Part shown: positions 55,160 through 63,970 of the stretch, piece after piece
How positions within the stretch are numbered: position 1 is the first letter of the stretch
Layout: each line of letters opens with the position of its first letter
Assembly: GCF_008017535.1 (NCBI RefSeq)
Contig: NZ_VRUA01000003.1
Coordinates: 248,001 to 312,000, forward strand
Length of the DNA: 64,000 bases
Origin: Ottowia flava
GTDB lineage: Bacteria > Pseudomonadota > Gammaproteobacteria > Burkholderiales > Burkholderiaceae_C
Direction: 5' to 3'
The notes under the pieces: model-generated
What the model was told of the DNA's origin: nothing
What the model saw: only the letters and a program-made list of their open reading frames with translations
The model's database searches: none
Translations under genes and position numbers: made by a program

Positions 55160-56293
55160 CTACTTCAATGCCAGCAAGGTGCGGATCACGTCGCTGCGCG
55201 TGATCACCCCGACCAGCACGTCGCCGCGCAGCACGGCGATGAACTGCACGCTGTGCTGCGCCAGTTCGTGCAGCAGATCGCCCATCGGCGTCGATTCCTG
55301 CACGCGCATTTCGGGCTCGCGCATCAGGCTTTCGGCGACCGGCTCGGTTGGCAGCTTGCGGGGGCGCACGCGGCGCCACAGGGACTGGCGCCGGTGCGCT
55401 CGGTGGCCTTCCCACAGCCAGTCGAACAGGTCAGCACGCTGCACGCGGCCGATCAGCTCGCCGCGCGCGCCGACCACCGGCAGGCTCTTGACCAAGTGCT
55501 CGTGGAAGATGTCGGCCACTTCCTCAAGCGGCGTGTCGCGCCGCACGGTCAGCAATTGGGGCGACATCACCTCGCCACAGCTCACGGCAGCGAAGCGGCG
55601 CTTGATGGCTTGTTCCTCAGCTGCAGCCAGCAGTTCGCCCAGGTCTTCGGGGCCCATGTTGTAGGTTTGATCGAAGCGCTCCAGCAGTTGCTCGAGGTCG
55701 GCATTCGACAGCGCCAACGCGCCGGCTGATGGCGGCGCCTGTGCAGGGCTGGGCGGGTGCGCCTGGTGCAGGTAGCTGCGGCCCCAGGCCCAGTGGTAGG
55801 CGACGCCCGCCAGGACCAGTACCGCCGTCAACACCGCCATGGGCACCAGCAAGTGCCAACCCAGGGGCAGCAACTGCGCGGATGCCAGCACCGTGAGCAA
55901 GGCCACTGCGCCGCCTGGCGGATGCAGGGCGCGGCAGGCCAACATGAGCGCAATGGCACCTCCCACCGCCAGCGCGGCCAGCGCTGGCTGCGGCCACTCG
56001 GGCAGGCTGCGCAGCAGCACCAGCGTGTAAAGCGCAGACACCGTGTTGCCGACCACGCAGTTCCACGGCTGCGCCAGCGGGCTGTTGGGGACGGCAAACA
56101 CCAGCACCGCCGTCGCGCCCAGCGGGGCGAACAAAAACAGCGCATGCGGGTAGAGCTGATCAACTGCCACCACCAGCATGCCGGCCAGCGCCAAGCCCAA
56201 GGCCGCACCCAATCCGGGCCGCAGCAAGTCGCGCCAAGTAGGGTGCGCTGAAACGGGGCCGAGGCGTTGCCAGAGGGTGAGCACGCGAGACAT
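55160..56293 (-). CDS. HPP-family membrane protein with CBS domain pair
   Basis: A 377-residue protein. Four hydrophobic segments lie within residues 20-175, with HPP-family sequence (LFLFAPLGATAVLVFAVPNSPLAQPWNCVVGN near 51-82 and ACRALHPPGGAVALLTVL near 118-135, which holds the HPP motif). Two CBS domains follow from about 240 to the end (VMSPQLLTVRRDTPLEEVADIFHEH; ESTPMGDLLHELAQHSVQFIAVLRGDVLVGVITRSDVIRTLL). HPP proteins have been linked to nitrite transport in plastids and cyanobacteria; the CBS pair suggests control by an adenine nucleotide. The function here is unproven. Confidence 0.85.
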   Translation of the reverse strand: MSRVLTLWQRLGPVSAHPTWRDLLRPGLGAALGLALAGMLVVAVDQLYPHALFLFAPLGATAVLVFAVPNSPLAQPWNCVVGNTVSALYTLVLLRSLPEWPQPALAALAVGGAIALMLACRALHPPGGAVALLTVLASAQLLPLGWHLLVPMAVLTAVLVLAGVAYHWAWGRSYLHQAHPPSPAQAPPSAGALALSNADLEQLLERFDQTYNMGPEDLGELLAAAEEQAIKRRFAAVSCGEVMSPQLLTVRRDTPLEEVADIFHEHLVKSLPVVGARGELIGRVQRADLFDWLWEGHRAHRRQSLWRRVRPRKLPTEPVAESLMREPEMRVQESTPMGDLLHELAQHSVQFIAVLRGDVLVGVITRSDVIRTLLALK

Positions 56294-56327
56294 GTTGGAG
56301 CGCGAAGAGGCTGAGTTTTGACTAAGT

Positions 56328-56374
56328 TGATAGCTGCTTGCGCAGATTCATCAAGGGCTACAAGCCGATTTTTG
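56328..56374 (+). repeat. Interspersed repeat, copy 16
   Basis: The plus strand reads GATAGCTGCTTGCGCAGA, then TTCATCAAGGGCTACAAG and CCGATTTTTG. It lies between the HxlR gene stop and the HPP/CBS start. Confidence 0.72.
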
Positions 56375-56421
56375 CTGTAAATCGTCTGGCGTGTTTGAAC
56401 GCTTCGATCACGTGCGGCTCA

Positions 56422-56745
56422 TCAGGCTTCGGTGCTGGCGCGCGTGTCTATCCACCAAGCCCCGATTGCGTCGATCAGGGGCAATACGCGCTGTCCGGCA
56501 GCCGTCAGCGTGTATTCAACATGCGACGGATAGCCAGCGAACGCCGTGCGTTTCACCACGCCCGCCCCTTCCAGCTTACGCAGCTCCAGCGCCAGCATGC
56601 GGTGCGAAATGGTGGGGTTGTCGCGCTGTAAGTCGCCAAATCGCTTCGTGCCATTTTTTAGGTAGTACAGCAATAAGGTCGGCCAGCGGCCGCTGAGCAG
56701 CACCATCGCTTCTTCGATGGGGCATTCTGATACGGTAGTTTTCAC
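56422..56745 (-). CDS. HxlR-family transcriptional regulator
   Basis: A 107-residue winged-helix regulator from GTG 56745, which has AAGG upstream; the frame is open to an ATG at 56805 (127 residues). HxlR features are CPIEEAMVLLSGRWPTLLLYYL at about 8-29, the recognition helix region NPTISHRMLALELRKLEGAGVV, and the wing (TAFAGYPSHVEYTLTAAGQRVLPLI). Cys8 is at the usual redox-sensitive position of this family. It is divergent from a GST gene, which it probably controls. Confidence 0.85.
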   Translation of the reverse strand: MKTTVSECPIEEAMVLLSGRWPTLLLYYLKNGTKRFGDLQRDNPTISHRMLALELRKLEGAGVVKRTAFAGYPSHVEYTLTAAGQRVLPLIDAIGAWWIDTRASTEA

Positions 56746-56848
56746 GCGTGGCCTTGTTGGGTTACACAAAAGTGCGTCATTCACAGCAGCGTCGCTTTCG
56801 CGCAAAGTCTCGCCGCAACGCCATGTGGCGGTGAATGAAGGAGCATGG

Positions 56849-57589
56849 ATGGAACCGATTTTGATCTATGGTGTGCCGGCGGGCAGCTCAATGGGGCTGG
56901 TGGCTGCGTTGGAGTGGCTTGGCCAGCCCTACCGCTTGTCGCGGGTGGACATGCTCGGCGAGATGCGCGAACCCTCCTACGCTCGCGTGAACGCGCGCCA
57001 CGAAACGCCAGTGCTCATCACCGATGAGGGGCGCTGCCTCACCGAAACCATGGCCATCGCCGCCTGGCTGGAAGCGCGCGATAGCGATCGGCGCATCAGC
57101 TACCCTCTCGGCACCGCGGCGGCCGACCGCATGCACCAGATGGCGGCATTCATTAACACCAGCTTCACGGGCGCGTTCGGTCCGCTGTGGGCCGCGCTGG
57201 AGATGCAGCCGCCCGAGCCGGCCACGCAGACAGCGCTGCGCCAGTTTGGGCGGGACGCGGTGATCAAGCACCACGACCAGCTCGAGGCGATGCTGACGCC
57301 GGGCGACAGATACGTAGCTGGTGACCGCCCCTCGCTGGCGGACGCGCTGCTCATCGGCGTCGCGCGCTGGCTGGAGGTGTTGCAGGTCGCTGAGCGAACC
57401 CGCTGGCCACGGCTGAACGCTTTGCGATCACGGCTGAAGGACGACGCGGCGGTACGCTTTGCGCTGGCAGTCGAAAACGGCGAAACCGCTGACGGGAACG
57501 GCGCCTTCCAAGGCCATGTACCGCTGGAGGACGTGATCACGCAATTCGGGGCTGCCTCAGGTGTCAATCCATCCGCTTCAAAGCCCTAG
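56849..57589 (+). CDS. Glutathione S-transferase family protein
   Basis: A 246-residue cytosolic GST. The N-terminal thioredoxin-like part starts MEPILIYGVPAGSSMGLVAALEWLG and contains the ETPVLITDEGRCLTETMAIAAWLEAR segment (cis-Pro, and Glu-Thr for the glutathione gamma-Glu). The helical C-terminal domain has GDRPSLADALLIGVARWL near 155-172. ATG 56849 has AAGGAG 7 bp upstream. It is divergent from an HxlR regulator gene 103 bp away, a layout typical of inducible detoxification genes. The substrate is unknown. Confidence 0.87.
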   Translation: MEPILIYGVPAGSSMGLVAALEWLGQPYRLSRVDMLGEMREPSYARVNARHETPVLITDEGRCLTETMAIAAWLEARDSDRRISYPLGTAAADRMHQMAAFINTSFTGAFGPLWAALEMQPPEPATQTALRQFGRDAVIKHHDQLEAMLTPGDRYVAGDRPSLADALLIGVARWLEVLQVAERTRWPRLNALRSRLKDDAAVRFALAVENGETADGNGAFQGHVPLEDVITQFGAASGVNPSASKP

Positions 57590-57646
57590 AAACCCGGTGT
57601 CTGAGGCGCCGCCTCGCGCCGGATGCCCACCTGGGCGGGCGTGGGC

Positions 57647-58498
57647 TCAATTCGGCGTAAACGCCAGCCGCACGTAAATCGGCGCAAACGCCTCGGCCTG
57701 CACGATCTCCACCAGGGTTTCCTTGGCCAGCTCCAGCAGGGCGATCAGCGTCACCACCAGCACGGGCGCGCCCTTGGCCGGATCGAACAGCTCTTCAAAC
57801 GGGGCGAAGCGGCGGCCTTGCAGCTTTTTCAGCACGATCGACATGTGTTCGCGCACGCTCAGCTCTTCTCGGCTGATCTTGTGGTGCTGCACCAGCTTGG
57901 CGCGCTTCAGGATGTCGGCCCAGGCCTGCTGGATGTCGGCCAGCTCCACGTCGGGGAAGCGCGGCTGCAGCGACTGCTCGACGTAGATCTGCGCCTTCAA
58001 AAAGTCGCGGCCAAACTGCGGCACGTCGGCCAACTGGCGCGCTGCCAGCTTCATCTGCTCGTATTCCAGCAGCCGGCGCACCAGTTCGGCGCGCGGGTCT
58101 TCGGGTTCTTCGCCCTCCGCCGTCTTCTTGGGCGGCAGCAGCATGCGCGACTTGATTTCGATCAGCATCGCCGCCATCAGCAGGTATTCGGCTGCTAACT
58201 CCAGGTTTCTGCTGCGAATTTCGTCCACATAGCTCAAATACTGCCGGGTCACGGCGGCCATGGGGATGTCGAGGATGTTGAAGTTCTGCTTGCGGATCAG
58301 GTACAGCAGCAGATCGAGCGGTCCCTCGAAGGCCTCCAGGAAGATCTCCAGCGCGTCCGGCGGGATGTACAGGTCCTGCGGCATGGCGAACAGCGGTTCG
58401 CCGTACAGGCGCGCGACGGCCACGTGGTCCACGACCTCGGGCTGCGGCGCCTGCTCGGGCGGGGCGGCCAGCAGGGAATCGGTATCGGGTGCCGACAC
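57647..58498 (-). CDS. scpA: Segregation and condensation protein A
   Basis: Kleisin subunit of the SMC-ScpAB condensin, 283 residues. The N-terminal block FEGPLDLLLYLIRKQNFNILDIPMAAVTRQYLSYV near 54-88 is diagnostic, and the middle EYLLMAAMLIEIKSRMLLP follows. The C-terminal winged helix has APVLVVTLIALLELAKETLVEIVQAEAFAPIYVRL. It follows the DUF3460 gene on the same strand, as in other Betaproteobacteria, with a repeat copy in the 80-bp gap. No scpB is in the window. Confidence 0.94.
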   Translation of the reverse strand: MSAPDTDSLLAAPPEQAPQPEVVDHVAVARLYGEPLFAMPQDLYIPPDALEIFLEAFEGPLDLLLYLIRKQNFNILDIPMAAVTRQYLSYVDEIRSRNLELAAEYLLMAAMLIEIKSRMLLPPKKTAEGEEPEDPRAELVRRLLEYEQMKLAARQLADVPQFGRDFLKAQIYVEQSLQPRFPDVELADIQQAWADILKRAKLVQHHKISREELSVREHMSIVLKKLQGRRFAPFEELFDPAKGAPVLVVTLIALLELAKETLVEIVQAEAFAPIYVRLAFTPN

Positions 58499-58513
58499 GG
58501 TCGAGATGCTATG

Positions 58514-58562
58514 AAATCAGAAGCTGCTTGCGCAGGTGGCTGTAGCGCCAGAGGCCGATTTC
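58514..58562 (+). repeat. Interspersed repeat, copy 17 (closest to consensus)
   Basis: The plus strand reads AATCAGAAGCTGCTTGCG, then CAGGTGGCTGTAGCGCC and AGAGGCCGATTTC. It fills the gap between DUF3460 and scpA, ending 16 bp from the scpA start. Confidence 0.8.
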
Positions 58563-58578
58563 ATTCAAAAACCAGGTG

Positions 58579-58797
58579 TCAGAGGCTGGGCGCCGTCTGG
58601 TACACGTAGGGCTTTTGCGGCACTTTGGCTTCGCTGAATTCGGCTTGCAGGTCGCGGTCGATCTGCTTGTCCCACAGCAGGGCGCGGCCCTGGCGCTGCT
58701 GCTGGTCGAGTTCGGGTTTGGCCTGCTTGAGCTGTTCGATGAACTGCGTGACTGCAGAGGTGTAGTGCGGGCGGCGGAAGATGTTGGCGATGGACAT
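58579..58797 (-). CDS. DUF3460 family protein
   Basis: A 72-residue protein matching the small betaproteobacterial DUF3460 family: MSIANIFRRPHYTSAVTQFI at the start, LKQAKPELDQQQRQGRALLWDKQIDRDLQ in the middle and VPQKPYVYQ near the end. It is basic and helical. Function unknown. It is upstream of scpA and probably cotranscribed, so a link to chromosome segregation is possible but unsupported. Confidence 0.86.
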   Translation of the reverse strand: MSIANIFRRPHYTSAVTQFIEQLKQAKPELDQQQRQGRALLWDKQIDRDLQAEFSEAKVPQKPYVYQTAPSL

Positions 58798-58892
58798 AAA
58801 CTTGGAACGAAATGTCGGTCGGGTCTGACGGCGCCACGCGGGCGTGGCACGTTACAAGACGGTTGTAGCCATTTTACCGGTGCGTACCTCGT

Positions 58893-59414
58893 ATGAACTT
58901 ACTTACCCGGCGCCTTCGCGCGCTCAGCCTGTGTGGACTGCTCGGCGCCGCGCTGGGCCTGGCGGCGTGTGACCCGCAGGCCATCAAGGAGCTGGAAGAG
59001 GGCGTCTCGACCGAGGCCGACGTGGTGCAGCGCTTCGGCCATCCCGAGCGCGTGTGGCCGGAGGCTGGCGGCGCCAAGACTTTCGAGTACAACCGCCAGC
59101 CCGAAGGCATGCGCAACTACATGATCACCATCGGCCCGGACGGCCGGATGAGCGCGTTGCGGCAGGTGCTCACGCCAGACAACTTCCGCCGTGTGCAGGC
59201 CGGCATGGGCGTCGAAGACGTGCGCCGCATGCTGGGCAAGCCGGCCAAGCAGGTGCCCTACCAGCTCAAGAACGAGATCGTCTGGACCTGGAAGTTTCTG
59301 GAGCCGCCCAGCGAAAAGAAGGCGTTCAACGTGGTTTTCACGCCGGATTACCGCGTGATCCGCACCGAGATCGGCCCCGATCCGGACGGCCCGGACATGC
59401 GCGGCGGGGGCTGA
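58893..59414 (+). CDS. Lipoprotein with two BamE/SmpA-like repeats
   Basis: A 173-residue predicted lipoprotein. The signal ends in LAAC (about residues 22-25). Two related segments follow: IKELEEGVSTEADVVQRFGHPERVW ... KTFEYNRQP (about 29-65) and VQAGMGVEDVRRMLGKPAKQVPYQL ... WTWKFLEPPSEKKAFNVVFTPDYRV (about 97-150). Each has the G-x-S/G-x-x-D-V-x-x-x-x-G-x-P pattern of BamE/OmlA, so it looks like an internally duplicated BamE-like protein. Single-domain BamE is about 110-130 residues. A place in outer-membrane assembly is inferred only. Confidence 0.78.
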   Translation: MNLLTRRLRALSLCGLLGAALGLAACDPQAIKELEEGVSTEADVVQRFGHPERVWPEAGGAKTFEYNRQPEGMRNYMITIGPDGRMSALRQVLTPDNFRRVQAGMGVEDVRRMLGKPAKQVPYQLKNEIVWTWKFLEPPSEKKAFNVVFTPDYRVIRTEIGPDPDGPDMRGGG

Positions 59415-59418
59415 GCGC

Positions 59419-59817
59419 GTGCCCTGGCGCGCGCCGCGCTGCCCCGCGTGCGCGGCGCGGCTGTGGGGGCGCGACGTGCACCCCCGGTTTCACTGTCCGC
59501 ATTGCCGGGCGCCGCTTCAGTCGAATGCCGACACCGCGACCTGGGCAGGCTGGGCCTCCGGGCTGGCCGCAGCCGTGGGCGGGGTGCTCCTGATCCAGCG
59601 GCTGACCGGCAATTGGGGCGTGACACTCGCTTTTTCTGAGGTGGCCGTGGTCGTGGCCTATCTGGTCGGTCTGGCTGTCTATGGCCGGGTGTTGCAGCTG
59701 GTGCAGGACATGGGTGTGGTGCCAGCGCCGTCAGTGCTTCAGGCCGCTGACGCGGGCCAGGACGCGCCCGCGGCGATGTCGCCCGCGCAGAAGGCCGACG
59801 CCGCGGCCAGCGCCTGA
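59419..59817 (+). CDS. Zinc-ribbon membrane protein
   Basis: A 132-residue protein of unknown function, 5 bp after the BamE-like gene. The start GTG 59419 is supported by the spacing. Residues 7-34 have two CxxC pairs (CPACAARLW and FHCPHCRAPL), a zinc-ribbon head. Hydrophobic segments lie at about 43-62 and 72-92. The C-terminus is Ala-rich and its last 79 bp overlap the end of the convergent SulP gene. Codon use is similar to its neighbours. The real 3' end of one of the two genes may be shorter. Confidence 0.62.
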   Translation: MPWRAPRCPACAARLWGRDVHPRFHCPHCRAPLQSNADTATWAGWASGLAAAVGGVLLIQRLTGNWGVTLAFSEVAVVVAYLVGLAVYGRVLQLVQDMGVVPAPSVLQAADAGQDAPAAMSPAQKADAAASA

Positions 59818-61460
59818 GCCAGATCGGGCTGCACGCTGCCCGCGCCCTGCGCCTGCCAGGCGCTCAGCAGGCCGGTGCGCCGGGCGATGTCGGCCGGTTG
59901 CGCCTCCAGGCCCGAGACGATCAGGCGAACGTGGGCTTCGCGCGCACGGTGCAGCAATTGTTCCAGCGCTTCGGCGCCGGTCGAATCGATGTAGAGCACG
60001 TGCGCCAGGTCGATGACGAGCACGCGTGCGGGCAGCGCGGATCCGATGCGCTCAAGCACGGGCGTGGCGCCGAAGAACAGCGCGCCGTGCAGGCGCCAGG
60101 CGGTGACCTGGCCTGCCAGCGACGCCAGCATCGGGAACTCGGCGGCCTGCACGGGCTCGGCGCGCGACAGGCCGGCCAGCCGGTAGATGAAGGTCAGGCA
60201 GGCCGCGGCGATGCCGACTTGCACCGCCACCGTCAGGTCGAACACCACGGTCAGCACGAAAACAGCCAGCAGCGTGCCTCGGTACGGCAGGCGGTAGCTT
60301 CGCAGCCGCCCGAACGCGCGCCAATCGCCCATGTTCCACGCCACGGCCAGCAGGATGGCGGCGAGAGTGGCCAGCGGGATCGCCCCGGCCAGCGGCGCGG
60401 CGACCAGCACGACGACCAGCAGCGCCAGCGCGTGCACCATGCCCGCGACGGGGCTGGTCGCGCCGCTCTTCACATTGGTCACGGTGCGCGCGATGGTGCC
60501 TGTGGCCGGCATGCCGCCCAGCAGCGGCGTGACGAAGTTGGCGATGCCCTGCGCCATCAGCTCCTGGTTGGGGTCGTGCCGACCGCCGGTCATGCCGTCG
60601 GCCACGCGGGCGCACAGCAGCGACTCGATCGCGCCCAGCAGCGCCAGGGTGATGGCCGGTACCAGCAGAAACTGCGCCGACGCCCAACTGAACGTGGGCA
60701 GGGCCAGATCCGGCCAGCGCGCTGGAATGCCGCCAAAGCGCGTGCCGATGGTCTCGACAGGCAGGCGCAGCAGCGCGACCACGGCGGTGGCCAGCACCAG
60801 CGCGACGATCGGGCCCGGCACGCGCGCGATCCACGCGCGCTGGGGCCAGCGCCGGGCCAGCCGCGCCGTGGTGCGTGGCCAGCCCAGCACCAGCGCCAGC
60901 GACACCACCGCCACCCCCAGCGCCCACGGATTGGCGCTGGCGCGGTGCGTCCACAGCGCACCGATCACGCCGAAGAAATCGGCCGGCATGCGCGGCACCT
61001 GCAAGCCAAAAAAGTCCTTGAGCTGTGACAGCGCGATCAGCACCGCGATGCCGTTGGTAAAGCCGATCACCACGGCGATCGGGATGAAGCGCACCAGCGT
61101 GCCCAGCCGGAACAGGCCCATGGCGAACAGCAGCACGCCCGAAAACGCGGTGGCCAGCACGAGGTTGGCGACGCCGTAGCGTTCGACGATGCCGTACACG
61201 ATGACGATGAACGCGCCGGCCGGCCCGCCTATCTGCACGCGGCTGCCGCCCAGGGCCGAGATCAGAAAGCCCGCGACGATGGCCGTGAGCAGGCCCGCCG
61301 ACGGCGCCAGCCCCGACGCGACTGCGAACGCCATGGCCAGCGGCAGCGCCACGGCCGCCACCGTCAGCCCGGCGCCCAGGTCCTGCGCCCAGCGCGCCCG
61401 GTCGTAGCCACGCAGCGCATCGAACAAGGCAGGGCGAAAGCGGGCGAGCGGCAGTGACAT
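59739..61460 (-). CDS. SulP-family anion permease with STAS domain (second copy)
   Basis: A 573-residue membrane transporter. About 11 helices (residues 25-425) include VAAVALPLAMAFAVASGLAPSAGLLTAIVAGFL near 34-66 and VQIGGPAGAFIVIVYGIVERYG. The QELMAQGIANFVTPLLGGMPATGTIARTVTNVKSGATSPVAGM block near 300-342 is a SulP core signature. A STAS domain at about 455-540 has VLVIDLAHVLYIDSTGAEALEQLLHRA. It is only distantly similar to the SulP at 31.2 kb. The substrate is unknown. The 3' end overlaps the zinc-ribbon gene antisense. The upstream region carries an AT-rich dyad. Confidence 0.88.
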   Translation of the reverse strand: MSLPLARFRPALFDALRGYDRARWAQDLGAGLTVAAVALPLAMAFAVASGLAPSAGLLTAIVAGFLISALGGSRVQIGGPAGAFIVIVYGIVERYGVANLVLATAFSGVLLFAMGLFRLGTLVRFIPIAVVIGFTNGIAVLIALSQLKDFFGLQVPRMPADFFGVIGALWTHRASANPWALGVAVVSLALVLGWPRTTARLARRWPQRAWIARVPGPIVALVLATAVVALLRLPVETIGTRFGGIPARWPDLALPTFSWASAQFLLVPAITLALLGAIESLLCARVADGMTGGRHDPNQELMAQGIANFVTPLLGGMPATGTIARTVTNVKSGATSPVAGMVHALALLVVVLVAAPLAGAIPLATLAAILLAVAWNMGDWRAFGRLRSYRLPYRGTLLAVFVLTVVFDLTVAVQVGIAAACLTFIYRLAGLSRAEPVQAAEFPMLASLAGQVTAWRLHGALFFGATPVLERIGSALPARVLVIDLAHVLYIDSTGAEALEQLLHRAREAHVRLIVSGLEAQPADIARRTGLLSAWQAQGAGSVQPDLAQALAAASAFCAGDIAAGASWPASAA

Positions 61461-61500
61461 GGAGGTGTCGTCGGGGCGAACGGCGAATGTTGATAACTAA

Positions 61501-61523
61501 ATGATCATCATATGGTAATGATC
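61501..61523. promoter_or_regulatory. AT-rich dyad upstream of the second SulP gene
   Basis: An imperfect dyad (ATGAT / ATCAT half-sites around CATATG, ending AATGATC) lies 40-63 bp before the SulP start, in an otherwise GC-rich region. It could be an operator or part of a promoter. No regulator gene is adjacent. Confidence 0.3.
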
Positions 61524-61597
61524 TGAGTTTCTGACACCCCTTGAATGTGCGGTTGTCAGTGTGCGCCTAACGCCGTCCTTTGGGGTGCCGCGCGCAA

Positions 61598-61626
61598 GAA
61601 AAAAGGGCCGATCGATGTCGGCCCTT
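61598..61626 (-). terminator. Rho-independent terminator of metG
   Basis: The minus strand has the stem AAGGGCCGAC / GATCGGCCCTT with a short loop, then TTTTTT. It lies 22 bp after the metG stop. Confidence 0.85.
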
Positions 61627-61647
61627 GCACAGTTGGTGTGGATGGAC

Positions 61648-63777
61648 TCAGCGTACGCGCATGCCGGGTTGGGCGCCAGGCGTTGGCTCCAGCACGAAGA
61701 TGCAGGGGTTCGCCTTCTCGTCGCCGTGGCTCGCAGCCAGCACCATGCCTTCGGACACGCCGAACTTCATCTTGCGCGGCGCGAGGTTGGCCACCATCAC
61801 CGTCAGCTTGCCTTGCAGCTGCTCAGGCTGGTAGGCGCTGGCGATGCCGCTGAACACGTTGCGCAGCTTGGGGCTGCCGTCGGCGTTTTTCTCGCCCGCG
61901 TCCAGCGTCAGGCGCAGCAGCTTGGTGGAGCCCTCGACCGCCTCGCAGCGCTCGATTTTCGCGATGCGCAGGTCGATCTTGGCGAAGTCGTCGATGGGGA
62001 TGGTGTCGGCCAAGGCTTCGCCGCCCGGGGCGAAGGCCTCGGCATTTGCTTCTGCTTCGATAGCTGCCTGCGCTTGCTGGGCGCCGGCTGGAGGCTCAAA
62101 CAATGCCTCAAGCTGCTTGGCGTCCACGCGCTGCATCAGATGGCTGTATTCGCCGATCTGCGAGCCCGCGCCCAGCGGCTTGTCCACGTCGGCCATGGTT
62201 TCGGGCGGCACCATCAGGAACAGCGCCACGTCGGCCGCGAGCTTGGGCAAGATGGGCTTCAGGTAGATCGCCAGGATGCGGAAGGTCTCGATGCACGCGG
62301 TGCACACGTCGTGCAGGCGCTCGTTCTGGCCCGGCAGCTTGGCCAGCTCCCAGGGCTTGTGCAGATCGACGAAGCTGTTCACCTGGTCGGCCAGCGCCAT
62401 CACTTCGCGCACCACCTTGCCATACTCGCGCTGCTCGTACAGGGACTCGATGCCAGGGCGGGCGGCGCGCAGCTTGTTCACCAGCTCCAGCCCATCGGGG
62501 GCGATCACCGACAGGCGCCCGTCGAAGCGCTTGCTGATGAAGCCTGCCGCGCGCGAGGCGATGTTGACGAACTTGCCGATCAGGTCGGCGTTCACGCGCG
62601 CCTGGAAATCGTCGGCGTTGAAGTCGATGTCCTCGTTGCGGCCCGACAGCTTGGCCGCCAGGTAGTAGCGCAGCCATTCGGGGTTCATGCCGAGTTGCAG
62701 GTACTTCAGCGGGTCCAGGCCCGTGCCGCGGCTCTTGCTCATCTTCTCGCCGTTGTTCACGGTGAGGAAGCCGTGCACGAACACCTTGTTCGGCACCTTG
62801 CGACCGCTGAAATGCAGCATGGCCGGCCAGAACAGGGTGTGGAAGGTGATGATGTCCTTACCGATGAAGTGGTACTGCTCAGTGGCCGGGTCGGCGATGA
62901 AGGCGTCGTAGTCCATGGGCTGGCCGCTCGCGGTCTTGCCCAGGCCCTTGTCGAAGTAGTTCTTCAGGCTGGCGAGGTAGCCGACGGGTGCGTCCAGCCA
63001 GACGTAAAAGTACTTGCCCGGCTGGTCGGGGATCTCGATGCCGAAGTAGGGCGCGTCGCGGCTGATGTCCCAGTCGCCCATCTTCGGCTTGCCGTCCTCA
63101 CCCGGCGCGATCCATTCGGTGATCTTGTTCAGCACCTCGGGCTGCACGGCGCCGCTGGTGGTCCACTGGTTCAGAAATTCGATGCAGCGCGGATCGCTCA
63201 GCTTGAAGAAGAAGTGCTCGCTGGTGCGCAGCTCCGGCTTCGCGCCCGACAGGGCCGAATACGGGTTGATCAGCTCGGTGGGCGCGTACACGGCGCTGCA
63301 CACCTCGCAGTTGTCGCCGTACTGGTCCTTGGCGTGGCAGTTGGGGCACTCGCCCTTGATGAAGCGGTCGGGCAGAAACATGCCCTTTTCCGGGTCGAAG
63401 AACTGCTCGATCGTGCGCGTCTCGATCAGGCCATTGGCTTTCAGGTCCTTGTAAATGGCCTGCGCCAGCGCGGTGTTTTCGGGGCTGTGCGTGCTGTACC
63501 AGTTGTCGTGGCTGATCAAAAAGCCGTCGAGGTACTGCTTGCGGCCCGCGGCGATGTCGTCCACAAACTGCTCGGGCGTCTTGCCGGCCTTTTCGGCCGC
63601 GATCATGATCGGCGCGCCATGCGCGTCGTCCGCCCCCACGAAGTTCACCGCGTGGCCCTGCATGCGTTGAAAGCGCACCCAGATGTCGGCCTGGATGTAT
63701 TCCATGATGTGGCCGATGTGGAAGGTGCCATTAGCGTACGGCAGCGCGGTGGTGATGAAGAGTTGGCGAACAGGCAT
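61648..63777 (-). CDS. metG: Methionine--tRNA ligase
   Basis: Class I synthetase of 709 residues. The HIGH motif is [19 protein letters not shown] at about 12-30. The zinc knuckle is [17 protein letters not shown] at about 143-159, and KMSKS is at about 347 ([14 protein letters not shown]). The C-terminal EMAP/tRNA-binding OB domain starts near 598 ([16 protein letters not shown]). The start is ATG 63777 ([14 protein letters not shown]); an upstream Arg/Pro-rich frame to 63894 is rejected. Residues about 559-573 in the linker are encoded by a repeat copy. It is closed by a strong hairpin. Confidence 0.95.
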   Translation of the reverse strand: MPVRQLFITTALPYANGTFHIGHIMEYIQADIWVRFQRMQGHAVNFVGADDAHGAPIMIAAEKAGKTPEQFVDDIAAGRKQYLDGFLISHDNWYSTHSPENTALAQAIYKDLKANGLIETRTIEQFFDPEKGMFLPDRFIKGECPNCHAKDQYGDNCEVCSAVYAPTELINPYSALSGAKPELRTSEHFFFKLSDPRCIEFLNQWTTSGAVQPEVLNKITEWIAPGEDGKPKMGDWDISRDAPYFGIEIPDQPGKYFYVWLDAPVGYLASLKNYFDKGLGKTASGQPMDYDAFIADPATEQYHFIGKDIITFHTLFWPAMLHFSGRKVPNKVFVHGFLTVNNGEKMSKSRGTGLDPLKYLQLGMNPEWLRYYLAAKLSGRNEDIDFNADDFQARVNADLIGKFVNIASRAAGFISKRFDGRLSVIAPDGLELVNKLRAARPGIESLYEQREYGKVVREVMALADQVNSFVDLHKPWELAKLPGQNERLHDVCTACIETFRILAIYLKPILPKLAADVALFLMVPPETMADVDKPLGAGSQIGEYSHLMQRVDAKQLEALFEPPAGAQQAQAAIEAEANAEAFAPGGEALADTIPIDDFAKIDLRIAKIERCEAVEGSTKLLRLTLDAGEKNADGSPKLRNVFSGIASAYQPEQLQGKLTVMVANLAPRKMKFGVSEGMVLAASHGDEKANPCIFVLEPTPGAQPGMRVR
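62059..62100 (+). repeat. Interspersed repeat, copy 18 (in frame in metG)
   Basis: The plus strand reads GATAGCTGCCTGCGC, then TTGCTGGGCGCCGGC and TGGAGGCTCAAA. The first 15 nt match the repeat head exactly and the rest only partly. It lies antisense to metG and encodes [11 protein letters not shown] in the interdomain linker. Confidence 0.5.
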
Positions 63778-63970
63778 GGCAAGGCGCGCCGGGGCGCGGA
63801 CAGCAGGCAAAACGGCGATTCTACGGACGCGGGCGGTGGCGCGTGGCGCGGTAGCAGGTGGGCGAGTACTGCGTCGCTGCACACCGGGCGACACAAGGGT
63901 TGCGCGGCCTCATTTTCCCGTGAGTCTGGCTGCCTAAGCTGGGGCATGGCAACTGAAGAAGGAAACCCCA

